Positions 1 to 11,480 of a DNA stretch of 64,000 nucleotides are shown here, one piece after another. Position 1 is the first letter of the stretch, and every line of letters begins with the position of its first letter. Location of the stretch: positions 34,149,348-34,213,347 of the forward strand of contig OZ021721.1 of assembly GCA_963978545.1 (NCBI GenBank), written 5' to 3'. Under the pieces are notes generated by a model. That model saw only the letters and a list, made by a program, of their open reading frames with translations, did no database searches and was not told the origin of the DNA. Position numbers and translations under genes: made by a program. The stretch is from Linyphia triangularis. Its lineage: Eukaryota; Arthropoda; Arachnida; Araneae; Linyphiidae.

Positions 1-1188
1 GAGGAAATATATTCATATACAACCTCAGAACCCCCAAATCAACTCTCATATTAACCATCCATCGTGCACAATATATTGATCGCTTTGTTCAAGCAAAATG
101 TTTTTTATGGGCGACTTTGAAATAACATAATTAAGCTCATTTATATAACTGGCTAGTAACAAACTTAATTATATGAGATGTCAAAAGATGAAAAATACAA
201 GAGTTTCTGCAAAAAAAATATATTAAATTAACATACTACTAGCTGGTGGGGTGAGGCAACAAAAGCTTATACGTCTATAAGATCATATGGGCTCGACAGA
301 AAATTAAGATTTTTTTTTAAGACGTCAAGCATTGCTTGCAGAAATTATTTGTTACTGATTAACTTTAAAAAAAGTTACGTTAGACTTCATGTATCTTTAA
401 CACTTTACTGCCAAATACAAGAACTCATGATTATTGGCAGGCTGTGCCCAACTTTGCCTAGCACTCAAAGATGACCAATATATTGCATCGAAACATAATT
501 TTTTCTTGCATAAAATCCGGCATGCTTTTAATTTTAACACTAATTTAATGACAGTTCAAATTTTGAATTCAAAGATGTAATTGGAACAATGACAGTTTTT
601 AGTCCAACAGTTGGTGCTACTTAAACAAGAGAGAAAACTTGTGAACTTAAGTTTGATATGTGTGTATGCTAAAATAAATAAGTTTAATTTTATTTTCCTT
701 TCAATATCATTAATCAATTGTTATTCAAAGAACTGGTGAAAAATTAAGTAAGTTTTGAAGCAATATTTTCTCCAGCATTGTGATTTAGAAACTATTTCAT
801 TAAGTATGTGGTAGAAAATACTAACAATCACTCTTAATGCCAGATTTTTCCCATATTCAATGAAGCAAAGTTACTAGGTTAATATTGCATAATTTCTTAA
901 TTAAAATTAATGTTGCCACAATACTATTACAAAAAACTTAGTACAGCTATTGATAACTAGTTTATATATTGAGGCAAGTTGTTTTTGTGTTCTTACTAAA
1001 CAACAGGATTATGATTAATACAAGAATAATTTAAGTATGGTTCTCTCACAACTGCTTAAAATTTTTTTTAATAGAATAACAATTTCAATAATTTTTTTTA
1101 AATAAATATTTGCTATTTTGCACTATACACTGATTCTAAGCTTATAAATTGTTTTCTCCCATTAGACCAGATATTTGTTATTATGAAG
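1..1188. other. AT-rich non-coding sequence downstream of the minus-strand exon
   Basis: No open frame, tRNA-like box or terminal-repeat element was recognised here. If the exon at 1215-1673 is terminal, part of this stretch is its 3' untranslated region or downstream flank. Confidence 0.5.
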
Positions 1189-1194
1189 TTTATT
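1189..1194 (-). terminator. Candidate polyadenylation signal for the 1215-1673 exon
   Basis: TTTATT on the plus strand reads AATAAA on the minus strand, about 21 nt after the TAA stop. It is close to the stop, but such hexamers are frequent by chance in DNA this AT-rich. Confidence 0.3.
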
Positions 1195-1214
1195 TTTAAA
1201 AGATGTAATAAGTT

Positions 1215-1673
1215 TTATGCGCTTGTAGGTTTTTCTTCATCACCCTCTTCATCTAACTGACCTGGTATATCTGAATTCCATGCCATTCTTGAATGAGGAT
1301 TAATGGTAGTCCATATTTTGACTGCTTCTGAGTTCGAACAACAGGGGGGCACCCCAGTACCATCGGGCAGTTCAGCCATTCCAGAATGAAATGCTATACA
1401 TTTAATTATGCTTTGCTCACGACTACTTATAATGTGTCGACTTCTTGAATAAGCACAACCCACAGCTCCTAGGAGAATGATGAGAAAGGCTGCTCCAACA
1501 ATGAGCAAAGAAACTTCCCAAACTCTGTCTTCCAATTTATCTGTTGTTTGTAGACCAAAAATGATCATGGTAACTCCCACTGTACCTAGAAGCACACCTC
1601 CAATTAAACAGATGGTGGAAGATGCATACCAGGCCCATTGCACTCGCTGTTCACTCATCAGAAAATATATAAC
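1215..1673 (-). CDS. Probable terminal exon of a two-pass membrane protein
   Basis: This is the best host-gene candidate in the window. The frame ends with TAA at 1217-1215. It contains 147 codons from an internal ATG at 1658, and five further in-frame codons lead back to a splice-acceptor-like tract: a T-rich run ending in CAG, with AG at 1675-1674. The exon therefore probably starts at 1673, and the ATG may not be the true start. The translation has two strong hydrophobic segments at about residues 15-36 and 48-68 counted from the ATG. Between them is a short charged loop (TTDKLEDR). After the second segment comes a basic stretch (YSRSRH). The C-terminal half is hydrophilic, includes a PPCCS motif and ends in an acidic tail (EEGDEE). 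Composition is much less A/T-biased than the flanks. I do not recognise the family; a small tetraspan or claudin-like protein with upstream exons beyond 1700 is possible but unproven. Confidence 0.6.
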   Translation of the reverse strand, partial: VIYFLMSEQRVQWAWYASSTICLIGGVLLGTVGVTMIIFGLQTTDKLEDRVWEVSLLIVGAAFLIILLGAVGCAYSRSRHIISSREQSIIKCIAFHSGMAELPDGTGVPPCCSNSEAVKIWTTINPHSRMAWNSDIPGQLDEEGDEEKPTSA

Positions 1674-1954
1674 CTGAAAAAAAAAATTTACACTGCATTA
1701 TTTTCATTGTGAGAAAACATACATAAACAAATCAACCAATAAATAATCCATGTAGTTCTCGGTACCCTTATCTTTAGAGGCTCCATTTTGCAATTTTGTT
1801 TGATATTGCCTCTATTGTAGTCTCGTCTTACATAAATCAAAAAATTATTTTATATAGAAATGAATATCTAAGAATTTTAAGCAAGTTTTGGTATTACCAG
1901 AATAATACCCATTTGTAAAAAAAATAGATTTTGTCTGTGCCTTTGTGTGAATGT

Positions 1955-2560
1955 ACATTAGGGTGGTTCGAAAAAAAAAATTATTTATTTTTAAAACGCA
2001 TGAGGTGAAAAAAGTTGCTACATATCTTGATAACAAAAACTGTAAAAAAAAAAAAAAAAAATTAAATAATATCTTCCGATCGCGCATTCACCTCAAAGTT
2101 TGGAGAAAATACAAAAAATAACTATTTTTCCTACATTTTTTTAAATTTCTAAATATTATATATTTGAAAGGCAGTAGTTTGCAATGTGTAGTGGCAATGT
2201 GGGTGGTATAACACAGTAAAACATATATTAATAATTAAAAATATTCAAAAATACCTTTTTTTTTTGGTAAAAAAATAATTTTTGTAGGATTTGGATACTA
2301 AAGTTATTTCTTACATACTTTTGTTAAAACTGTTTTATTTACTTCTAGCATTCACCTCAAAGTCTTGAATAAATACAAAAAATACCTTTTTCCATCAATT
2401 TGTAGAATACACCAATCACTAAATTATCGAGGTACATTAGTTTGTATTGTGTAGAATGAAGCAAATAGGACTTGGAAAAAAAAATCAAATTAGTAATTAT
2501 TCAATAATGATCTTTCGCGCATGACCTTTGAAACATTGATAAAAACTGTGTTTTGGCGGG
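1955..2560. repeat. Diverged tandem repeat units
   Basis: A unit beginning GCATTCACCTCAAAGT occurs at about 2084 and again at about 2349, each followed by an ATACAAAAAATA block and later a GTAGTTTG/TTAGTTTG block. A partial third start (GCGCATGACCTTTGAAA) lies near 2517. Upstream, TTAGGGTGGTTCGAAAA near 1958 resembles a transposon end, but no inverted partner was found. Spacing is about 265 and 170 bp. Confidence 0.5.
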
Positions 2561-3637
2561 TTTCTATCTGCGTGACCTTTCTCGTGGTGTCTTCTCTTCC
2601 TTTGAAGCTCATTTACGTAGTTGTGATAGTAAATTTCGTAGATTGTTACGTCGATATAATCGCCTCTATTGCAGAGATTTGCACCGATATATTGGGTGCT
2701 AACGCTGATGTTTACTTTGATGTGATGGTCAGTTTGCCGATTGTTGCTTTAATATGATTACCGAGATTTGCGCCGGGATGGTGGCTGCTGTCGCTAATAT
2801 TTAAATTGGAGTAGTGATAATCTTCACCTAGTTTTAAGCCGTTTATAAGCAGCTATTGCCGAGATTTGCAACGCCGTTTTGGTGTCATTCTTTTAGGCTT
2901 CCGTTGATTATGATAGCCGTTATGTCCATGATTAGTGTGCGGGAGAGGGTCCTTAAAAAATTTTTGGAATGAGCCTTTAAATCGATGAAGTATGCTTTTT
3001 TAGCTACTAATTTTTATCAAAAGGTTATTAAATATAATTCTTCTCGTACTTCTTTTGGGAGAATGTTGCATCTCGGTAATGTACAGATCGTAAATATGTT
3101 TTAATACTTAATTTTAGATTTCTGATGACCTTAATGATGTGTTAAAACTTGTTTGTTAGTTAAACTTTTAATGCAAATGATTTAATAATTTTACATTCTT
3201 TTCTTTTTTATTAGTTACTGAAAAAAAAATTAAGTTTGTTATTTATTATTGTGTAATTTTTTCATCATGTAGCATTTTTTGATAATTTACTTCTTAAAAT
3301 ATATTTCGCGTATAAAATATCGTGCAGTTTTTTTGCTCGCATATGATTTCAGTCTTTTGGGTCTTTAGTCAATCTCATCCCTGTGAACGTATAACAAACG
3401 TTACAGAAGAAGAAAAAAACGATATCTCTCCTAAAAATGAAGTACACATCGACAAATGGCAGCGCTTCATTTTTTGTGGTACTTATTAGCATACGATGAA
3501 CTAAATTAGGATTATTGGGGGGGGGGGGGGGAGGGGGGAACCTATAAGCAATTTGTACTTGATATTCACGAGTGTTTTTTTTTTTCCCCTTTTTTCTTTC
3601 TTTAAATAATCTCAGTTCATGTATATACTAGTTTGCA
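2561..3637. other. Non-coding stretch with a degenerate periodic motif and a poly-G run
   Basis: GAGATTTGC recurs at about 2674, 2763 and 2861, mostly preceded by TGC or CCG, giving an irregular ~90-100 bp period. A 78-codon open frame covers the first copy but shows no recognisable domain. A run of 15 G followed by A and 6 G lies at about 3517-3538. Confidence 0.4.
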
Positions 3638-4369
3638 CAGGGTTATAAAGTTTTACCGGTACGCAACCTTCCCGATCGTGGCGGTAATCCCAATGAGAAA
3701 TTGTCACGTTTTTTGGTTTTATTTTTAAATAAAAGAGAAAAAATCATTAAAGACAATACCATTCTTTGAAAAATTTAAGCTCGGATAGATAGCTAAAAAA
3801 TAAAATTTAGTTTTTCACTTTGGGCGATTTGGCGGGAAAAAGATACTTTTACGTGTGACGTCAATGCGCAGATAATGAACCAGTCTAAAACCTGTTTTAG
3901 ATGAGAGAGTGAGGTTCCTCCTCAGATTTTCGCCGGAATCTATGCGTAACTACGTCACGGTTTTTATATGCGTTTTGGTCGCGTGACTTTTTCTTTGACT
4001 TCAGCTAATTTCAATCTCGATTTTTGATTAATTGAAAGCATAAAGATAAAAAATAATTGCACTGCTCAAATATATTCGTTGGATATCACTAGAAAATACA
4101 AAAAATATTAATTTTCCTCACTTGTGAAAGTTCCTCATTGTAGCAAGAATTTTTTATTTATGAAATGCAATTTCGCAATATTTTACATAATTTACCATAC
4201 AAAAAAGAGCTATATTACTTTTAATTTACGTAATTATTTTCTCTCTAACTTATATCACTATACATGCATCAAGATTTATGAATTATTATTTATTATTAAA
4301 AAAAAGTGGAGGTACGTCGTACCAGCTCTCAAAAAAATACCGGTGAATACCGGCACCACTTCATCCCTG
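3638..4369. mobile_element. hAT-like non-autonomous element (candidate)
   Basis: The left end reads CAGGGTTATAAAGTTTTACC and the inverted right end reads CAGGGATGAAGTGGTGCC. They share CAGGG and a downstream CCGGTA block. The 8-bp flanks are AGTTTGCA on the left and GTTTTGTA on the right, a plausible but diverged hAT-type duplication. The 732-bp interior contains no transposase. It includes TGACGTCA (~3858) and TACGTCAC (~3952). Confidence 0.45.
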
Positions 4370-4838
4370 GTTTTGTATCCATTGAACTGAAATGAGAATA
4401 TTTTTTTAAAAAATTCCTGCTCAGTACTGTATGCATAAAAGGTTTCTTCCCAATAATCCCAATTTATAGTTCATTATATCCCAAAAGAAATGAAACGCGG
4501 CCGTTCGGTGGCAACCATTATTTTTCATATCTTCTTCTGGCCTACCATTTTACGTGGAAATTTTTTTTAAAACATCTACTTGTCGTTTAGCAAGTGTGAA
4601 CTTAATCTTTATTTTGATATCTCAATCATATAACTTTTCATTCAACAGAAAGGAAATTGAAGGGATCCACGAACATCTTTCAGTTTTATCTTTACATTTA
4701 ATTTAAAAAAAAAATAAAAAAAAAGCTTCCTCTTTCTTGTCATAGAAAATGTGAGACCAATATTGAATATATTAAAAAAATATGATTATTTTAATTAAAA
4801 ATTTAAAAAACTAGTACAATAAATTGCATATTGATTGC

Positions 4839-4876
<38 letters not shown>

Positions 4877-6695
4877 AATTTATAAAAGTAATCTAAAAAT
4901 TAGACTGCAGCATTGTGGAATGGATAAACCGCTATAGTAAAAAACTGCTGATCATAAACAACTGCAGAAATACTCTTAGGAGTTAAAATGATGACCTATG
5001 GCTCTATGGTATCGTGAATGAAAAGGTTTTCAAAATCCTTCAGAGAGAGATGCTCATCCATATACTTGTTAGAATGAAAAACATTCGAACACATTTTATC
5101 TTTACAAACGAACTTGCACCTAAAAATACGAGATAAGATTCCTATAAAAAATATCGTTACTCCCCCATAACTAAAAAAGTGAAACAAAATTACAACTTAA
5201 GGTCCTTTGAAATTGGCAAACCTTCGGACCTTTATTACTTGTCCAAAGGAAGGTCGTGAATAGAATTGAGTGAAAGTTGGGATAGGTGTGGAACTAATTA
5301 ACGGATGGAATAGCATTGTCAACGAAGTATTAAGTGCTTGTATAAGTGGTAGGTTACTTGATATTTTAAGCCAAAATCGCGTGCTTATGGTCACGGAAAT
5401 CTGTCAAAAAGGCCAGTGACCTGTACATGGCATATCGTAAATGGTAAGTATAACGGAGTGCTTCTTACTTTCGCGTTAGAAAATTCACAACATGAAAAAT
5501 ATAAAAAAGAAATAATTCATACAGAAATACCTACAAATTTATTATCCATTTTCAATTTCTATGAGTTCAGTTCTGTTCCATGGTTTGTTTGGACAGTGTA
5601 CTTTGCTCAATTTTGAAAGAACAATGGAAGTTTTCCGTTTTATGGTATCGTCGTATATTCATACGAGCCATTAAAAGGCTTTGAAACGGTTTTTATGCTA
5701 CTGCCCTATTTTCGTACAAAATATCGTCAGCTTCTATATTTAAATATAATCAAAATGATTAACTGCAAGAGAATTGTGCACACTTTAAACTAATTCTTCC
5801 GTGAGCGCTGGCAGGTGTATTAAGAGGTTATTTGCAAGGCCAGTTTTCGTTAAAATCCTTATTTTTAAAAAGTAAGGATTGGGTTTCTCAATTAAATGCT
5901 AACAGTTCATTAATGTTTTGTGCAAATATATAGTATAATGTCTATTTTGATGGGCTCACGGCTTAGTTTTTCTCTTAAATATTAATTTTTCTGTATTTTA
6001 TTTAATCAAAAACCTGAATATGCTAGTGCACCTTCTACCACCTTGTTAGAGGCGTCCATCAATTCTGCCACCCACAAGTGATGTTCCATTCTTGCTTTCA
6101 ATTTTACTAAAAAAGGTAGCAGGGTATACAATTACTTTTACATGAAGGGTACAATTGCCCGTTGTCAATTAAAGCCATTAAAGAGTATTCTGGAAATTAA
6201 AATTTTTATAGATACATTCAATACGTATATACCATAGCTCAAAAACCTGATTTTCCTTTAATTACCTATTGATTTATATTTATTAAATAATAAGACATTT
6301 TTATTAAGATTTCTAAATTCCGAAATTAGAATTTCCCAACTTGAAATTTCTTAAATTGGCGTTTCCGAAAGGGTTTAAAAAATGTACCGCAAGTGAGAAA
6401 AAAATTCCAACTAAGCTCTTATACAACTGACGAAAACTGCCTGGCAGATTGGTAGAAGAATAAAAAAAAAAAAAAAAAAAATAGAGGAAATTGGTTTTGG
6501 ATTATCAAAATATCTTAAGTTTAAAGAAATAAATTTAATACGAGTTTGTTTTTTAGCTGATAGTAAATGGTTTTGTGATCTGAAAAATAAGCAGCATAAT
6601 TACGTATTTCTAGTGATAACCTTGACCATGGTCGGTTGGACAATTATTCAAACCCACCGGGTTCAAAACTCACTTCAGCAGTTTCATACTCAGAA
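4370..6695. other. Non-coding sequence with a 35-nt poly-T tract
   Basis: The tract at 4841-4875 is a pure T run. No supported gene was found; short open frames here are about the length expected by chance. A weak zinc-finger-like frame at 4996-5119 on the minus strand is discussed under findings. Confidence 0.4.
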
Positions 6696-6865
6696 TTGCA
6701 CACCGGTGGATAGAGCTCTAACCTTGCATGCCAATGTTGCCGGGTACGAATCCTGTGTTAGACATGGATGTTCGTTATGTTTTGGAATCAACATTAAGCT
6801 GTAGATCGGTGAACTGATTATCCATTACTGTACTCAAAAATAGGTCGGACAAACCAACCAACCGT
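6696..6865 (+). mobile_element. tRNA-derived SINE, third family, decayed
   Basis: A tRNA-like head carries an A-box-like GTGGATAGAGCTCTAACC at about 6707 and a B-box-like GGGTACGAATCC about 34 nt further on. It is followed by an unrelated body and ends with AAACCAACCAACC at about 6853-6865. The tail matches the 3' ends of the two other SINE families in this window although the head differs. No clear target duplication was found, and the left boundary is uncertain. Confidence 0.6.
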
Positions 6866-7834
6866 TAGTGTTACTTACCCTAAAAGGTCAAAATAAAATA
6901 GAATCATCTGTGTCCCTCCAAAACATTTTTACATTCCGGACAGTTAAATGCGAATACTCTCAAGACAAATGTGAGGATAAGGAACGCATAATGTGTCTAT
7001 TTCAAGCTGAGCTTTTTTTATTTTTAGATAATAAGGACTAGTATGGCTGAAACATATGTTCTTTGAAAAAAAAATATATAAATATATACTGTTTTAAAAA
7101 ATAATAAAAAAAAGATAAGTAGAAAATGGGAACGTATTGAAATTTTGAACAAACATTTTAAAATGAAGAGAAATTATCAGTATACTGAAAGTTATTCTGT
7201 AATTAAAGCTTAGCTCAGGAGAGAGAATTCAATTTAGTTCTGTTTTATTCTGTTTCAAAATTTAAAATGCAGAACTTGCGAGGAAGGAAAGAAACGAATG
7301 GGAACGGAATAAATATCTTGAAGTCGTGTGCCGCAACCGAACAAGTTTACTTAGCACTACTGAATACAAAATTTTATTTAAAACTAGGGATGTGGAACAT
7401 CGCAGAACTTTCAATTGCACTACAATATCGGTCATTGCATTAAAATTTTTATATGGTGTGATTTTCCGTTTTCATATATTTTCACTCATTTAAATAAAAA
7501 TGTTCAATTTGGCGATATTTTTGGTAAAATTTTTTTATACGAGAGAAAAAAAAAAAACTGCCATGAGGGCGAAATGGGAGATTTTATTCGATAGATATTA
7601 CACTGTCCTTTCTTGAGCGTGAAACAGAAAAAAATAAAACGTTGATGCGCGTTTCTCAAAGACAGAGAGCTCTGAAATAAAAGACTCGTTTTTCGACTTT
7701 TTACGCTTTTATCGCATTTCTACGGGAATTTCGGAGGTGGGGACACTTAGAACACATTAAGAGGCATTAAAACAGAGGTTTTAATCAAAATCGTTTGAGC
7801 CGTTTTTAGCAATTTCAGAAAAACATGATTTTTC
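6866..7834. other. AT-rich non-coding sequence, no feature recognised
   Basis: Only short A/T runs were seen; there are no terminal repeats or open frames of note. Confidence 0.4.
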
Positions 7835-8000
7835 ATGATTTCAACCTTATGTGCATGTGCGGTTTTGACGAAAACTTTAATGGTAGGTGAAATAGCAACC
7901 ATTAACCCACACACAAAATTTGAACATGGAGGTCAATTGGTTTAGGAGTTATGCTGACTTCGTACACTAGGCTATTGCATAATCCTATGGGAAAATATAT
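7835..8000 (+). repeat. Dispersed repeat shared with 59.1 and 60.3 kb
   Basis: A segment reading ACTTTAATGGTAGG, then AAATTTGAACAT, then GGAGTTATGCTGA in order matches 59155-59250 on the same strand and 60240-60340 in inverse orientation. The wording resembles the end of a non-LTR or foldback element, but I cannot assign a family. Confidence 0.5.
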
Positions 8001-8214
8001 ATATTTTGAAAATCTATGGTGCACCCCTCTCATGTTGTTCTCTATGTAAAAATAGTAATGCGTACCAAATTCCAGGTTATTTGGCGAAGATTTGACCCCC
8101 ACTCAATTCCAAAAACTGATTTATCACTAAAATTGCCATACTAAAATCACGAAAAAAGCTATAATACATGAAATATTTACAATTTACAGAATAAAACGCA
8201 TATATATAGTCAAT

Positions 8215-8995
8215 CTATGCTATAAACACATAATTTTATAAGACTTATGATACATCTTTAGCATTTCGCAGGAGTGTTACCAGAGGGGGGGGGGGGGTCT
8301 GTAACACCATCCCCTGAAATAATTTCACTTGGAGTAAGAAAACAAAAACTGTGTGACCACTGCATGATCATCAATTCCTCCTATTCGGGATAATCGGAAC
8401 GAAGTATCAATTTCTTCCGATTTCCCATAGAAAGTATTCTTTTTAAATCTTGAATGGAGTTTTCTTTGATGGCTTTTAAACTCTGTCTTTAACGCTAAGG
8501 GTTTGGAAACGAACCTCTTTGTTGATATTTGGCCATATAAGAGTCCCTAAATTTAGTGTTTACTTGACGCTACGTTGATTCCAAACAATTCTTTGAAAAC
8601 TGAACTCAATATTCTTTCAAAGATGTGATGTCTTCAAGCAAGAAAAAATACTTTCTTGTCAAAGAGGTTCTCTTGAAGAACACAAGCCCCTGTTTCCCAT
8701 CCTGAGCTAGAAGCTGTGGAGTCAAAGACAAAAAATCTCACATTATCAGAAATGTTCCTCTTGCTTGAGAGAGCAAATGTAACTTTTGCTTGTTCTGCAC
8801 CTCTGTTGTGTTAGCTATGACTGAGATACCAAGAATTTTTCTTTCTCCATAGTTGGCATTCAAGATATCAAAACTGCTTGTCTTTCTTCGTTTTCCTTTT
8901 TAATGTCTGGAATCAGTTTGCCATCTCAATGAATAGTTGAGTGTTTGGTGCGAAAAATTCAGTTTCAATTTGAAATGAAAGTTTTTGTAAATAGG
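8215..8995 (-). pseudogene. Decayed transposon-associated protein (RHHIFE-motif family)
   Basis: Reading the minus strand through several frameshifts and stops recovers a clear protein trace. It begins DGKLIPDIKKENEERQAVLI (about 8960), then ANYGERKILGISVIAN, then KVTFALSSKRNISDNVRFF. A continuous block follows: FDSTASSSGWETGACVLQ, ENLFDKKVFFLA, an in-frame TGA where a cysteine codon is expected, and RHHIFERILSSVFKELFG (about 8620-8560). Further decayed sequence reaches about 8220, where a frame resembling an ARW-M-K motif can be traced. I remember this FDTTASN...CRHHIFE arrangement from proteins present in very many copies in arthropod and cnidarian genomes, which suggests a transposon origin. 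The exact superfamily is uncertain. At least three frameshifts and several stops make it non-functional. A 13-nt G run at 8285-8297 interrupts the distal part. Confidence 0.65.
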
Positions 8996-9983
8996 TGCAA
9001 ATGATAAAACATGGGAAATGAAAAAAAATGAAAAAAAAGGTGAAGAAGATGTGGATCTTCTTCACCTTTTTTTTTACACTAAATGCAAGGTGACACGATA
9101 ATTAGCGACGAAATTATATGCAAATTTGTTAAGCAAGAAATGCAAAATTTTCCACTTTTGGCCCCTTTTTGAAGCTCCGTAATTCAGAAACCAAACGAGG
9201 TTCAAACCTAATGACCATTTTTTCTTTACTCTATGAATCCAACAAGTGAGCAAAATTTTATTCAATTCTGAAAGAGTCTGCTTGAAACTGCTCTTTTATG
9301 TGTTGATTTGATGTGAAATGACTGTTATACTCCGTTCCCCTGCTCTACTCAAAAAAATATTAATCAATATTCTATGAAAATTTATTCTATTCTCAAATTC
9401 ATCCACTCACTTTTATCGGAAGAGGGGGGGGGGGGGGGGACTTTTGAAATTTTATAAAGCGTGTTGTACAATATGGTATCATTCCTTTTGGGTTTTCCAA
9501 CTACTAAACAAGTTTATAAAAAAGTTAATTAACTGGCTTGTAAGATAATTGAGTGTGTAATCTTTTACTGGATGCATTAGGCAATCTGAAGAACTAGTCC
9601 TTGTAAATAAACAAAAAATTATTTAAATACAATAATTTGTTTTAGATTTAGATGCAAATTACAATTTTAGCTGATTTCCCAAATGTATTAGACGAGCGAA
9701 TTCAACAAATTTTCATCTTTTACTACACAGTTCAAAGTTCGAAACAAGAAAAAATCATTCAAAGCATTGCGATTTTAAATAATTATGCATTTTAACATTT
9801 TACCGGATTTCTCAAATATTTTAGGAAAGCGTAAACTATGTTTTGAATTAGTAAATAATTCTAAGTCAAATTTTTTTTTATTACAGCCGTTAAATTGAAA
9901 ATTGAAAAAAATACCTTATACTAGGTTCTGTTTTTTTAAAAAAAAAAAACATATATGTACTATAAATAATTTCGATTTGCATG
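8996..9983. other. Non-coding stretch with a hairpin and a G16 run
   Basis: It contains a perfect hairpin at 9031-9074 and a run of 16 G at 9424-9439. Nothing else was recognised. Confidence 0.4.
9031..9074. repeat. Perfect 20-bp inverted repeat with a 4-nt loop
   Basis: The left arm ends GGTGAAGAAGAT, the loop is GTGG, and the right arm begins ATCTTCTTCACC. The A and T runs flanking the core extend pairing to 20 bp with no mismatch. Function is unknown; a recent foldback event is the simplest explanation. Confidence 0.85.
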
Positions 9984-10161
9984 GTTGGTTGTATTCAGAT
10001 TATCTGGCGCCGTCAGCAACACGAGGGCTATAATGCGCCGAAACATTCGTCATTAGACAAACCAACATACATTTACAAACACCCATGCCTAACACGGGAC
10101 TCGAACCCGCAACCTCGTGGTCTAGAAGCTAGCACGCTAACCACTATACCGTTTGGTCGGC
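9984..10161 (-). mobile_element. tRNA-derived SINE, family A, copy 1
   Basis: In minus sense the element starts GCCGACCAAACGGTATAGTG. It carries an A box (TATAGTGGTTAGCGTGC) and a B box (GGGTTCGAGTCCC), then a non-tRNA body, and ends with ACAACCAACC. It is flanked by a perfect 13-bp target duplication, TTCGATTTGCATG, at 9971-9983 and 10162-10174. Length is 178 bp. It is probably mobilised by a LINE reverse transcriptase that recognises the tail (inference). Confidence 0.9.
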
Positions 10162-10181
10162 TTCGATTTGCATGAAACTAG

Positions 10182-11480
10182 CTTCAGAATTAACATGACC
10201 AAATCAAAAGCAATATCAAATGTTGATTAAAAAGTTTGTTCAAAAGAATAATACTATTTCCTAATAATCGTCTTGATACTGAAATGACTGTGAAACACTT
10301 AGGCACTATTTCACTGGACAGTAGCTTATTTTTAATAAATATTTATTACTCATAAGGTGAAGAATGGTTATAAAAGAAAATAGATCAATCTTATTCATTC
10401 GATTATTTGAGTAAGATGGTTGTCACGAGCAAGATGGATCTTTTCAGGTATATATTGATTATTGGAAACATAATAAATCAAAAGTTACGTAAATAAAACA
10501 AGTAGTTAAATAAGGAGAGTAACAAAGATAATTTTAACTTTATTTAAGTTGGTTTTAGTTACATTTCAATTGAGTTTATATTTAGTTTCAAGACTGTAAC
10601 TGAAAAAAGTCGACTTCACACTAGCTGTTATTTTCTAGAAGACATTACGTAGTAAAAATAATTCTGTATTGTCTTCAGAGTTAACATGATCAAATTGAGC
10701 ACAATATAATAAACAAATATTATGTTATGAATTTTTCCACTGAGGCAATGATGGCACAGTTTTTAAGATGAAAACTACTATTTATTCACTCTTCACAGGC
10801 ACAAAATTTATTCAAAGACAACAGTCTAATCAATCTCAAGCTTCAACACAAGCTTCAGTAAGAACAACTTCGAATACAGCGATTATACAAGCTCTCTCCA
10901 GTAAACAAAGCAATCAGCTCTCATCGAAGTCAATCTGAAAACTTTCCCGATCTCCAGTCTTATTTATACTTGGCGCGAGAGAACATTCCCGAAATTTCCA
11001 GCCAATTCGTCGGAAAAGAAACATCTCGAAATTTCTCGATTGCTTTAGGTGTTGCCACCTTTTTCTAACCTGTATAATCGCTGTTATTTTATTTATTAAG
11101 ATAAAATAAATTACAATAGAATTTTAAAAGAATACGTCACTATTTACACTATACACAGACAATTTGTGCAACATTTACCTTAAAAGTTGAAAAAAGAGAA
11201 AATGCGTTTTCTCTTATACTATAATAGTGTTCAAACCTAAAGTACTCTCACTGAAATAAATGTGAAATGCTTAGCCGTTCTTTCACTGAACAAAAGTTTA
11301 CTTTTTAATAAATGTATCATAAACAAAAAGGGAACAATGGTCAGAAAGGAAAATTAATTAATCTTGTTCAATCGATTATTTGAAATAAATAGTTGTCCCG
11401 AACAAGATGGATCTCTTAAGGTATGTATTGATTATTGGAAATAAAATAAAGCAAGTATATTTAGTCTAGTTTTAGTTACA
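10182..11480 (+). repeat. Cluster of diverged direct repeats
   Basis: The segment at about 10260-10490 (ending in an AGATGGATC...TATTGATTATTGGAAA block) recurs at about 11235-11460. A separate block, TTCAGAATTAACATGACCAAA at about 10182, recurs with changes at about 10674. The pattern suggests old duplications or the two ends of a decayed element. No coding sequence lies between them. Confidence 0.5.
10876..11084. mobile_element. Short terminal-inverted-repeat element (candidate MITE)
   Basis: A perfect 14-bp inverted repeat, ACAGCGATTATACA and its complement, bounds 209 bp. The interior is richer in G+C than the flanks and has a TATA-like TTATTTATAC. Flanks do not give a convincing target duplication, so the class is open. 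Confidence 0.45.

Noticed and set aside
2521..2757. 78-codon hydrophobic frame as a host gene
   Set aside because: It overlaps a degenerate periodic nucleotide motif and lacks splice sites or homology that I can recognise.
9984..10161. A functional tRNA gene at this and the other SINE loci
   Set aside because: The tRNA-like heads have A and B boxes but continue into a common non-tRNA body and are bounded by target duplications, so they are SINEs.
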